Positions 26,484 to 35,554 of a stretch of DNA of 64,000 nucleotides are shown here, one piece after another. The stretch covers positions 1-64,000 of the forward strand of contig NZ_LSSW01000017.1 of the NCBI RefSeq assembly GCF_001567565.1. Reading direction: 5' to 3'. Made by a program: the position numbers and the translations under genes. The notes beneath the pieces are model-generated. The model had not been told where the DNA came from. It saw only the letters and a list, made by a program, of their open reading frames with translations, and made no database searches. Numbering within the stretch: position 1 is the stretch's first letter; each line of letters begins with the position of its first letter. Source of the DNA: Ectopseudomonas composti. GTDB taxonomy: Bacteria; Pseudomonadota; Gammaproteobacteria; Pseudomonadales; Pseudomonadaceae.

Positions 26484-27193
26484 AGGCGCCCAACCTGCGG
26501 CTGGAAGTCGCCGGCATCGACAGCCTGATCCTGCGCCTGTTCGACGTGATCGATGAAGCCAACATGCCGTGGATGCTGGCAGCCCGCACGCGCCTGCAGG
26601 ACGCATTCGGCGAGGCACTGATCGATCTGGTGCCCTCCTACACCACGCTGCTGCTGCACTACGACCTGTGCCAGCTGGGCAGCGAGCAGGCGCGAGCGAA
26701 AGTGGCCGAGGCGCTCGACGGCTTGCAACCCGCCGACCTGCAAGGCGGCCGCGAGCACCAGTTGCCGACCTGGTACGACCGCAGCGTCGGCCCTGAACTG
26801 CAACTGCTGGCGCGCCGCAGCGGCCTCAGCGAAGCGCAAGTGATCGCCCGCCACAGCGGCCACGCCTACCAGGTATTCGCCCTGGGCTTCGCCCCCGGTT
26901 TTGCCTTCATGGGTCTGGTCGAGGAAATCCTCGCCACACCGCGCCTGAGCACGCCGCGCAAGCGCATCGCGCCCGGCAGCGTCGGCATCGCCGAGCGGCA
27001 GACGGCCGCCTACCCGGTGGTATCACCCGGCGGCTGGAACCTGATCGGGCGCACGCCAAGCCGCCTGTTCGGCAGCGACATCGAGGGTTACAGCCTGCTG
27101 CAGCCTGGCGACCGCGTACGTTTCGTGCCCATCGACCACGCCGAATTCATCCGCCTGGGCGGCGACGACAGTCCGCTGGAGGCCAGCCAATGA
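26480..27193 (+). CDS. pxpB: 5-oxoprolinase subunit B (KipI-like)
   Basis: A 237-residue KipI/carboxyltransferase-C-like subunit of the bacterial 5-oxoprolinase. The signature [20 protein letters not shown] is present near residue 125, followed by [24 protein letters not shown] overlaps at both ends tie it translationally to pxpA and pxpC. The related Bacillus KipI inhibits a sporulation kinase, but in this three-gene context the oxoprolinase role is the sound one. Confidence 0.93.
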   Translation: MKAPNLRLEVAGIDSLILRLFDVIDEANMPWMLAARTRLQDAFGEALIDLVPSYTTLLLHYDLCQLGSEQARAKVAEALDGLQPADLQGGREHQLPTWYDRSVGPELQLLARRSGLSEAQVIARHSGHAYQVFALGFAPGFAFMGLVEEILATPRLSTPRKRIAPGSVGIAERQTAAYPVVSPGGWNLIGRTPSRLFGSDIEGYSLLQPGDRVRFVPIDHAEFIRLGGDDSPLEASQ

Positions 27194-28119
27194 GCGCTAT
27201 CGACGCCGGCCTGCGGGTCTTGCGCAGCAGTCCTTTCATCCAGCTGCAGGACGGCGGTCGCTTCGGCGTGCGCCATCTTGGCGTGACCCAGTGCGGCGCC
27301 CTGGACTGGATCGCTCATCGCTGGGCCAACTGGCTGTTGGGCAACCCTCTGACGGCCGCCGTGCTGGAGATCCCCCTGGGCAACGCCGAATTCGAATGCA
27401 GTCGCGACGCGACTCTGGCGCTGACCGGTGCCGACCTTGGCGCACGACTGGATGACCAGCCGCTGGCGCCCTGGCGCAGCTTCGAGGTGCGCAAAGGCCA
27501 GCGCCTGAGCTTTGCCCAACCACGCCAAGGCGCCCGTGCCTACCTGGCAGCGCCGGGAGGATTCCAGGCGCCCCTGGTGCTCGGCAGCTGCGCCAGCATG
27601 CTGCGCGAAGGTCTCGGCGGCCTGCACGGCGACGGCCGCGCCATCGCGACCGGTGACTCGCTGGGCTGGGGCGCGAGCGCCAGTGCAACGCGGCAAATGC
27701 CTGCCGAGCTGGTTCCCGAGTATCAGCATGCACCGCGCCTGCAGCTGGTGCTGGGCGCGCAGATTGGTGACTTTCGCGGCCAGAGCCTGTTCGACGCGTT
27801 CAACAGCCCATGGCTGATCGACCAGCGCGCCGACCGCATGGGCATTCGTCTCGATGGCCCGCCATTGCACTGTCAGCGCGGCTCGATGATTTCCGAGGGC
27901 ATACCGCTGGGCGCCGTACAAGTACCGCCGGACGGCCAGCCGATCATCTTGCTCAACGACCGCCAGACCATCGGTGGCTACCCGCGCCTGGGGGCGTTGA
28001 CGCCACACGCCGTGGCGCTGTTGGCGCAATGCCTACCAGGGCAGACCGTGCGCCTTGCACCCACCACCCAGGACAGCGCCCTGCACGCCCAGCGCCGACT
28101 CCTGGCGCAGTGGCAGTAG
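27190..28119 (+). CDS. pxpC: 5-oxoprolinase subunit C (KipA-like)
   Basis: A 309-residue KipA-family subunit, partner of PxpB. Hallmarks are QDGGRFGVRHLGVTQCGALD near the N-terminus, LTGADLGARLD, and the C-terminal ILLNDRQTIGGYPRLG. The start overlaps the pxpB stop. It is the last gene of the pxpABC operon; a hairpin follows. Confidence 0.93.
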   Translation: MSAIDAGLRVLRSSPFIQLQDGGRFGVRHLGVTQCGALDWIAHRWANWLLGNPLTAAVLEIPLGNAEFECSRDATLALTGADLGARLDDQPLAPWRSFEVRKGQRLSFAQPRQGARAYLAAPGGFQAPLVLGSCASMLREGLGGLHGDGRAIATGDSLGWGASASATRQMPAELVPEYQHAPRLQLVLGAQIGDFRGQSLFDAFNSPWLIDQRADRMGIRLDGPPLHCQRGSMISEGIPLGAVQVPPDGQPIILLNDRQTIGGYPRLGALTPHAVALLAQCLPGQTVRLAPTTQDSALHAQRRLLAQWQ

Positions 28120-28136
28120 CGCAGCGCCGGGCGCCT

Positions 28137-28170
28137 CGATGGCCCGCCTGTACCAAGGGCGGGCCCATCG
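28137..28170 (+). terminator. hairpin after pxpC
   Basis: CGATGG-CCCGCC on the left pairs with GGCGGG-CCCATCG on the right around a short loop with one bulged base; no T-run. A probable transcript end at the right edge of the accessory block. Confidence 0.5.
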
Positions 28171-28319
28171 AAGCACAAGCGACGCCCTGCTCATTTTCTA
28201 TTGCCAGACGGTTCATCACCAACGCCGCCGATAGCGGCTGAAGCGGCAAATGCATTAAAGTCGGCGGTCTGCACGCGCAGCCATAAAAAGCCGCGCCCAT
28301 CTGCCAGAAGAGCCCGACG

Positions 28320-29279
<960 letters not shown>

Positions 29280-29308
29280 TGCAGCCGCGCCCCATGCGCC
29301 TGTCCCAC

Positions 29309-29367
29309 GTAGCCCGGATGCAATCCGGGGCAGATCACGCAGCCTCCCCGGATTGCATCCGGGCTAC
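29309..29367. repeat. inverted pair of REP elements (family B) inside the moxR-bat operon
   Basis: GTAGCCCGGATGCAATCCGG starts at 29309 and its inverted counterpart ends at 29367, forming a stem of about 24 bp around a short loop. It lies between moxR and the DUF58 gene, which otherwise belong to one tightly packed operon. Confidence 0.9.
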
Positions 29368-29378
29368 GGGCTGAGCCC

Positions 29379-30326
29379 ATGCAAACCCCAGCCAGCCAAC
29401 CCGGCATCCATATCGCCCTCGGCGAGCTCATCGACATGCGCCACAAGGTGCATGAAGTGCCGCTGTTTTCCACCCCGGCCCGGCGCAGCCCGCTGACTGG
29501 CCTGCATCACTCCAAGCTGCGCGGTCGTGGCGTGGACTTCGACCAGGTGCGTATCTACCAACCGGGCGACGACGTACGCACCATCGACTGGCGCGTCACC
29601 GCACGTACCCAGGAGCCACACACCAAGCTGTTCCACGAAGAGCGCGAGCGCCCCATCTTCATCATCAGTGAACAGAGCCAGCGCCTGTTCTTCGGCTCCG
29701 GCCAGTGCTTCAAATCCGTGCTCGCAGCGCGCGCCGCCGCGCTGATCGGCTGGGCTGCGCTGGGCCATAACGACCGCATCGGCGGTCTGGTGTTCGCCGA
29801 CAACGAGCATCACGAAGTCAAGCCACGGCGCAGCAAGCAGAGCCTGCTGCAACTGCTCAACCTGCTGGCCCGCGCCAACCAGGCGCTTGGTCCGCAGAGC
29901 CAGGCCAACACCGGGCGCGACAATTTCGGCCTGGCCCTGCGCCGCGCTCGCGAGGTGTTGCGCCCGGGCAGCCTGGTCATCGTGCTGTGCGATGAGCGCG
30001 CCCTCAGCGACAACGCCGAGCAGCAACTGACGCTGCTGGCGCGCCACACCGATCTGCTGCTGCTACCGCTGTCCGACCCACTCGATCACGCGTTGCCGGC
30101 TGCCGGCCTGCTGCGTTTCACCCAGAACGCTGCGCAGCTGGAACTCGACAGCCACAATGGCGACCTGCGCCAGGCCTATCGCGCCCAGGCGCAGGCCCGT
30201 GAAGCGCGCTGGCAGCGCCTGGCGCAGAAACTGGGGGTACCGCTGCTACCGCTGAGCACTCAGTTCGAGCTGGTCGAGCAATTGCAGGAGCAGCTCAGCA
30301 CCCTGCATTCGAGAAAGTCGCTATGA
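29379..30326 (+). CDS. DUF58 domain protein
   Basis: A 315-residue DUF58 protein, a VWA-like protein that usually follows moxR. The family core LRGRGVDFDQVRIYQPGDDV then RTIDWRVTARTQEPHTKLF is clear at residues 47-88. No membrane segment; cytoplasmic. The ATG at 29379 lies only 11 bases after the REP pair and has a poor ribosome binding site; an ATG at 29436 is an alternative. Its end overlaps the next start (ATGA). Confidence 0.9.
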   Translation: MQTPASQPGIHIALGELIDMRHKVHEVPLFSTPARRSPLTGLHHSKLRGRGVDFDQVRIYQPGDDVRTIDWRVTARTQEPHTKLFHEERERPIFIISEQSQRLFFGSGQCFKSVLAARAAALIGWAALGHNDRIGGLVFADNEHHEVKPRRSKQSLLQLLNLLARANQALGPQSQANTGRDNFGLALRRAREVLRPGSLVIVLCDERALSDNAEQQLTLLARHTDLLLLPLSDPLDHALPAAGLLRFTQNAAQLELDSHNGDLRQAYRAQAQAREARWQRLAQKLGVPLLPLSTQFELVEQLQEQLSTLHSRKSL

Positions 30327-30817
30327 ACCCCATCGACCAGTTGCAGCCGCTGATCGACCCAGCGCCCGTGCCCTGGTGGCCGCCAGCACCGGGCTGGTGG
30401 CTGCTCGCCGTGCTGCTGCCGCTGCTTGGCTGGGGACTCTGGCGTCTGCTGCGCAGCTGGCGGCGGCGCCAGCCCCGTTCACAGACGGAACAAGCGCTCG
30501 ACCCACTGCGCCAGGCCGCACTCGACGAGCTGTCACGCCTGAGCAAGCCCTACGACGGCGCACCAGCCGGCCCCTGGCTGCAACAACTCAACGCCCTGCT
30601 CAAGCGCCTGTGCCGCGAACGCTATCCTGAGAGCGCCAGCCACACCCTGAGCAGCCGCGCCTGGCTGGCGTTTCTCGACAATCGTTGTCCCGCAGCCGGA
30701 CTGACCCGCTGGATGATCCTGGTCGACGGCAGCTACAGGCCGCAGTGCACCCTGAGCGACAAGGCCATCACCGAGCTCGATCAGGCCGTCGCCACCTGGA
30801 TTCGCAAGCATGTTTGA
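30323..30817 (+). CDS. DUF4381 membrane protein of the moxR-bat operon
   Basis: A 164-residue protein with one transmembrane segment near residues 19-40 (GWWLLAVLLPLLGWGLWRLL), a basic patch after it (RSWRRRQPR) and a soluble C-terminal part. DUF4381 proteins occur between the DUF58 and VWA genes; the role is unknown. It overlaps the DUF58 gene by 4 bases and batA by 8. Confidence 0.88.
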   Translation: MNPIDQLQPLIDPAPVPWWPPAPGWWLLAVLLPLLGWGLWRLLRSWRRRQPRSQTEQALDPLRQAALDELSRLSKPYDGAPAGPWLQQLNALLKRLCRERYPESASHTLSSRAWLAFLDNRCPAAGLTRWMILVDGSYRPQCTLSDKAITELDQAVATWIRKHV

Positions 30818-31814
30818 GTTCGCCTGGCCCTGGGTCTTTCTGCTCGCGCCACTGCCCTGGCTGTTGCGCCTGCTGTTGCCGCCCGCTGACAGCGGCGACG
30901 CAGCGTTACGCGTCGGTTTTCTCGACGAGCTGCAAGCCCTGAGCGGCCGGCGCGCTCGTGCCGCCCTGCCCAGCTGGCGTCAGCAGGCGCCTCTGGTGTT
31001 GCTCTGGTGCCTGCTGCTGTGCGCTGCGGCGCGGCCTCAGTGGGTCGGCGAACCACTGCCGCTGCCAGCCAGCGGCCGCGATCTGCTGCTCGCTGTGGAT
31101 GTTTCGGGGTCGATGGATTACGCCGACATGCAGTGGGACGACGAGCCGATCAGCCGCCTCGAACTGGTCAAACGCCTGCTCGGTGACTTCATCGAGGGGC
31201 GCCGTGGCGACCGAGTCGGCCTGATCCTGTTCGGCAGCCAGGCTTATCTGCAGGCCCCGCTGACGTTCGATCGCGTCACCGTGCGCACCTGGCTGGACGA
31301 GGCCCTGATCGGCATCGCGGGCAAGAACACGGCCATCGGCGACGCCATCGGCCTGGCCGTGAAACGCCTGCGTCAGCGCCCGGCGCAGAGTCGCGTGCTG
31401 GTGCTGATCACCGATGGCGCGAACAACGGGGGCGAGATCGATCCGATGGTAGCTGCGCAGTTGGCCGCCGACGAAGGGATACGCATCTACACCATCGGCA
31501 TCGGCGCCGACCCGCAGCAAAGCGGTGCGTTCGGCAACTTCGGTTTCAGCGCCCTGGACCTGGACGAAACCAGTCTGCGTGCCATCAGCGATGTCACCGG
31601 CGGCGAGTACTTCCGCGCACGCGACCAGGCCGAGCTGCAACAGATCGAACTGACCCTCGATCGGCTAGAGCCGGTTGCCCAGCAGCCCACCCTGGCCCGC
31701 CCTGCCCTGGCCCTCTATGCCTGGCCACTGGCACTGGTGCTGCTGGGCTCGCTGCTCCTGGTCGGCCAGGTGCTTTGGCCTGATCTGCCGCAGCGGCTGC
31801 GGAGGCGCGCATGA
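30810..31814 (+). CDS. batA: VWA-domain membrane protein BatA
   Basis: A 334-residue inner-membrane protein: two N-terminal hydrophobic segments (about 5-23 and 60-74), a von Willebrand A domain with an intact metal site DVSGS at residues 97-101, and a C-terminal transmembrane helix before residue 325. Bat proteins are implicated in aerotolerance and envelope integrity. Overlaps its neighbours on both sides, so it is co-translated with them. Confidence 0.92.
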   Translation: MFEFAWPWVFLLAPLPWLLRLLLPPADSGDAALRVGFLDELQALSGRRARAALPSWRQQAPLVLLWCLLLCAAARPQWVGEPLPLPASGRDLLLAVDVSGSMDYADMQWDDEPISRLELVKRLLGDFIEGRRGDRVGLILFGSQAYLQAPLTFDRVTVRTWLDEALIGIAGKNTAIGDAIGLAVKRLRQRPAQSRVLVLITDGANNGGEIDPMVAAQLAADEGIRIYTIGIGADPQQSGAFGNFGFSALDLDETSLRAISDVTGGEYFRARDQAELQQIELTLDRLEPVAQQPTLARPALALYAWPLALVLLGSLLLVGQVLWPDLPQRLRRRA

Positions 31815-33571
31815 GCATGCTCTGGCCGGAATGGCTGCGCCCATTGTGGTTGCTGGCGGTGCCCGTGCTGGCCTGGTTGCTCTGGCGCCTGTGGCATCGC
31901 GAGCGCCAGAGCGGACGCTGGCAACTGCTGCTGCCGGCCGCCTTTCATCAGGCGCTGCTTACAGGCGGCAGTGGCCGCTCCAGCAAGCTGCCCTGGCTGG
32001 CGCTTGGCCTGGCCTGGTTGCTGGCCGTGCTGGCGCTGCTCGGCCCGAGCTGGCAGCGCGTGGAACAGAGCCCGCAGAAACCGGCCGATCCGCTGTTGAT
32101 CCTGCTCGAACTGACGCCGCAAATGCTTGCCACCGACGGCCGCCCCAATCGACTGGAGCAGGCGCGGCGCAAGCTGCTCGATCTGCTCGAGGCACGTCGC
32201 GACGCCCAGACGGCCATCATCGTCTATGCCGGCAGCGCCCACAGCCTGGTGCCGCTTTCCGACGACCTGGCCACCAGTCGCAACCTGCTGGAGGCGCTGA
32301 AACCATCGTTGATGCCGGAACCGGGCCGTCGCGCCGACCTGGCAGTGGCCCGCGCGTTGCAACTGCTCGACCAGGCGCAACTGGGCCAGGGTCGCCTGTT
32401 GCTGATCACCAGCGCCCTCGATGCAGAGGAACGCAGCGGTATCCAGCAGGCACTGGAAAAGCGCAAGGTGCCGCTGCTGATTCTCGGTGTAGGCAGCCGC
32501 GAAGGCGCTCCGGTGGTGCAGGAGGACGGCAGCTTCCTCAAGGACCAGCGCGGCGCCATTCAGATTCCTCGCCTCGATGCGCGTGGCCTGCGGGAGACCA
32601 CCGAAGCCCATGGCGGCCGCTACGCGCCGATCCGCCTGGACGACGAAGACCTGCGTCGTCTGGGCCTGCTCGATGGCCCACAAGCCATGCGCGCTGCGGG
32701 TGAGCCGACATTGCTCGATAGCCACATCGACCAGGGCTACTGGCTGTTGCTGCCCCTGCTGTTGCTGGCGGCCTGTGCCGGCCGCCGTGGTTGGCTGTTC
32801 TGCCTGCCGCTGCTGCTGATGCTGCCGCCACAAAGCAGCCAGGCCTTCGAATTCGAGGACCTCTGGCTGCGCCCCGATCAGCAGGGTCAACGCCTGCTCG
32901 AAGCCCAGCGCCCGGACGAGGCCGCACAGCGCTTCGTCGATCCGCAGTGGCAAGGCAAGGCGCTGTATGAGGCCGAGGACTATGCCGCCGCCGCTGAACG
33001 CTTCGCCAAGGGCGACAGCGCAGTTGACCACTACAACCGAGGCAACGCCCTGGCCAAGGGCGGCGAACTGGAGGCCGCGCTCGACGCCTACGAGCAGGCC
33101 CTGGAGCGCCAGCCTGAACTGACTGCCGCACAACACAACAAGGCGCTGGTGGAAGAAGCGTTGCGCCAGCGCGAAAACCAGCAGCAGTCCACCGATGGCG
33201 ATTCGGACGAGCAGCAGGAGCCCGCCAAGGAGCCGCCGCAGGAGAACGAATCGTCAGCCGGGCAGCCCGCCGAGAAGGACACCGGGCAACCGGCCAAGCC
33301 AGGCAGCGCTGGCGAACACAGTGAGAGCAACGAGGTCCAGGGCAGCGCCAACGGCGCCGGTGAGGACGACGTGCAGCCCGCCCCCGGCAATAAAAGCCTG
33401 GACGACCTCGAGCCCGTCGAGCAAGCGCGTACGGAGGCCGACCTAGGCACTGCGGCAGAACGCCGGCAAGCGCTGGAACAATGGTTGCGGCAGATCCCGG
33501 ACGACCCGGCCGAACTGCTGCGGCGCAAATTCTGGTATGAACAGCAACAGCGTCAGGACTCGAACCGATGA
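31811..33571 (+). CDS. batB: BatB/BatC-type fusion: VWA domain plus TPR region
   Basis: A 586-residue protein. Two N-terminal membrane helices (about 11-27 and 61-78) are followed by a VWA domain, a third hydrophobic region near 310-345, a TPR pair (DHYNRGNALAKGGELEAALD) and a long Glu/Gln/Pro-rich acidic tail. The metal-binding DxSxS is replaced by E100-L-T-P-Q, so the VWA domain has probably lost metal binding. The TPR part corresponds to BatC, making this a batB-batC fusion. Confidence 0.88.
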   Translation: MSMLWPEWLRPLWLLAVPVLAWLLWRLWHRERQSGRWQLLLPAAFHQALLTGGSGRSSKLPWLALGLAWLLAVLALLGPSWQRVEQSPQKPADPLLILLELTPQMLATDGRPNRLEQARRKLLDLLEARRDAQTAIIVYAGSAHSLVPLSDDLATSRNLLEALKPSLMPEPGRRADLAVARALQLLDQAQLGQGRLLLITSALDAEERSGIQQALEKRKVPLLILGVGSREGAPVVQEDGSFLKDQRGAIQIPRLDARGLRETTEAHGGRYAPIRLDDEDLRRLGLLDGPQAMRAAGEPTLLDSHIDQGYWLLLPLLLLAACAGRRGWLFCLPLLLMLPPQSSQAFEFEDLWLRPDQQGQRLLEAQRPDEAAQRFVDPQWQGKALYEAEDYAAAAERFAKGDSAVDHYNRGNALAKGGELEAALDAYEQALERQPELTAAQHNKALVEEALRQRENQQQSTDGDSDEQQEPAKEPPQENESSAGQPAEKDTGQPAKPGSAGEHSESNEVQGSANGAGEDDVQPAPGNKSLDDLEPVEQARTEADLGTAAERRQALEQWLRQIPDDPAELLRRKFWYEQQQRQDSNR

Positions 33572-35208
33572 ACCGTCTGGTCTTCCTGCTTCTCCTACTG
33601 CTCGCGGGGCAGGCCTACGCCGACGCCTTTTTCGCCAGCGTCGACCGCACTCGCTTAAGCGAAGGCGAAACCGTGGTGCTGACGCTGGAATCGACCGACC
33701 CAACCCGCTTCGGCCGACCTGACCTGAGCCCGCTGGATAAGGACTTCGAAGTGCTCGGCAGCCGCCAGGTCAATCGCCTGAGCAGCATCGGCGATACGCC
33801 ACGCGCCAGCACCCGCTGGATCCTGACCCTGCAACCGCGCAGCAGCGGCGAGGTGACGATCCCGGCTATCCACCTGGAGGATGCCCAGACCCTGCCGATC
33901 ACGCTCAGCGTCGAAGAAGCCGTCAGTGCCGGCGACGGCGACAAGCTGGCGCCGGTGTTCATCGACGCCAGCCTCGATCAACCCAGCGTCTACGTGCAAG
34001 CCCAGGCCGTGTTGACCCTGCGCATCTACCACTCGGTGTCCATGTATGACGACAGCAGCTTGACGCCGCTGCGACTGCCCGATGCACGCGTCGAACAACT
34101 GGGCGAACCGCGCACCTACGAAAAGAGCATCGGCGGTGTGCTGCACGGCGTGATCGAATTGCAGTACGCCATCTATCCGCAGCGCAGCGGTGAGCTGGTC
34201 ATTCCCGGGCAAACCTTCAGCGCGACCCTGGTCGACCGCTCGCGCAACAATGAGTTTCTGCCATTCGGCCCTCGTGCCGGCAAGGTTTCGCGGGTCAAGT
34301 CGCCCGACATCCCGCTGCAGGTCAAACCCAAACCGGCTGACTACCCGCCTGACGCGCCCTGGCTGCCAGCACGCGCGCTGGGCCTGGCGGAAACCTGGAA
34401 CCCGCAACCGGAGCAGAGCCAGGTCGGCGATTCCCTGACCCGCCGCCTGATTCTCAAGGTCGATGGCCTGTCCAGCGCACAGCTGCCGCCCTTGCCGGCG
34501 ACCCGCGTCGATGGCCTGCGTCGCTACCCGGACCAGCCGCAGATGAGCGACCAGAAGAGCGAGAACGGCATCATCGGCACCCGAGAAGAACGCGAGGCAC
34601 TGGTGCCCAATCGCAGCGGCAGCTTCGAACTGCCGCCGCTGGAAATATTGTGGTGGAACACCCAGACCGACACGCTGGAACGCACCACCCTGTCCGCCCG
34701 CACCCTGCAGGTCGCCGAAAACCCGCTACTGCAGAACGACGAACAACCCACTACACCGATGGTCACGCCCCAGGTGATCGAGGGGCCAGAACTCTGGCCC
34801 TGGCAACTGGCCTGTGCCCTGCTGAGCCTGACCACCCTGCTCGGCTTCGGCCTGTGGTGGCATGCCCGCCGGCAACCGGCAATCCAGCGCGCGGCACAGG
34901 CCGGGCCCAGCCCGCGCACGCTGCTCGATGATCTCAAGCGCGCCTGCCAGGCTGGCGATGCCCAGGCCACCCGCCATGCCCTGGACGCCTGGGCCCGCCA
35001 ACAACCGGAAACCCTCGCCGACATGGCGGCGCGCTATGTGCCGCTGTCGGACGCACTCGATGGTCTCAACGGCGCGCTGTACAGCGAGACGGGCCAGCAG
35101 TGGCAAGGCGAGGAACTGTGGAAAGCGATTCGCAACCTGCCCGCCGCACAGGAACCCAGTGCGGCGCAGCAGGACAGCAGCGCACTACCGCCGCTGTATC
35201 CGCGCTAA
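33568..35208 (+). CDS. batD: BatD protein
   Basis: A 546-residue BatD-family (oxygen-tolerance) protein with a signal peptide (MNRLVFLLLLLLAGQAYA), a large periplasmic part of beta-sandwich repeats (FFASVDRTRLSEGETVVLTL at the start), one transmembrane helix near 405-430 (LWPWQLACALLSLTTLLGFG) and a cytoplasmic tail of about 110 residues. Overlaps the BatB stop by 4 bases; last gene of the operon. Confidence 0.9.
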   Translation: MNRLVFLLLLLLAGQAYADAFFASVDRTRLSEGETVVLTLESTDPTRFGRPDLSPLDKDFEVLGSRQVNRLSSIGDTPRASTRWILTLQPRSSGEVTIPAIHLEDAQTLPITLSVEEAVSAGDGDKLAPVFIDASLDQPSVYVQAQAVLTLRIYHSVSMYDDSSLTPLRLPDARVEQLGEPRTYEKSIGGVLHGVIELQYAIYPQRSGELVIPGQTFSATLVDRSRNNEFLPFGPRAGKVSRVKSPDIPLQVKPKPADYPPDAPWLPARALGLAETWNPQPEQSQVGDSLTRRLILKVDGLSSAQLPPLPATRVDGLRRYPDQPQMSDQKSENGIIGTREEREALVPNRSGSFELPPLEILWWNTQTDTLERTTLSARTLQVAENPLLQNDEQPTTPMVTPQVIEGPELWPWQLACALLSLTTLLGFGLWWHARRQPAIQRAAQAGPSPRTLLDDLKRACQAGDAQATRHALDAWARQQPETLADMAARYVPLSDALDGLNGALYSETGQQWQGEELWKAIRNLPAAQEPSAAQQDSSALPPLYPR

Positions 35209-35482
35209 GGTATCCACGCGCCCCGGATTGCATCCGGGCTACGGGCCAAGGCATCCGCGCCACGCATTGCGGTTGGGAAAAGCGGCCAAGCCGCATCCAC
35301 CATGCGCTCTGAACAGTATCGCGGCTGAGGCCCGGCCACTCCCCCCACAACAGCGCGCGGGTGCCCCGGCATGGCGCATGGCACCTGCGGGAGCGGCTTT
35401 AGCCGCGATCAAAGCTCGCCGCTAAAGCGCCTCCCCCCCCATCGCCGCACGACGGCTCGTGGCCCGGATGCAATCCGGGGCC
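35209..35482. repeat. cluster of REP elements between batD and the RND gene
   Basis: Family B copies at 35219-35245 and, inverted, at 35459-35482; family A copies at about 35387-35434 (a facing pair starting GGGAGCGGCTTTAGCCGCG). The gap of about 345 bp between convergent genes holds these repeats and one terminator and nothing else recognised. Confidence 0.82.
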
Positions 35483-35510
35483 AGCGCTCAACTGCATCGC
35501 AAAAAACAAA

Positions 35511-35534
35511 AACCGCGGCCCGAGGGCCGCGGTT
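35511..35534 (-). terminator. terminator of the RND transporter gene
   Basis: Perfect 11-bp stem AACCGCGGCCC / GGGCCGCGGTT, followed on the minus strand by TTTGTTTTTTG. Confidence 0.92.
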
Positions 35535-35554
35535 CTGGTCTTGCGAGCCAGGCT

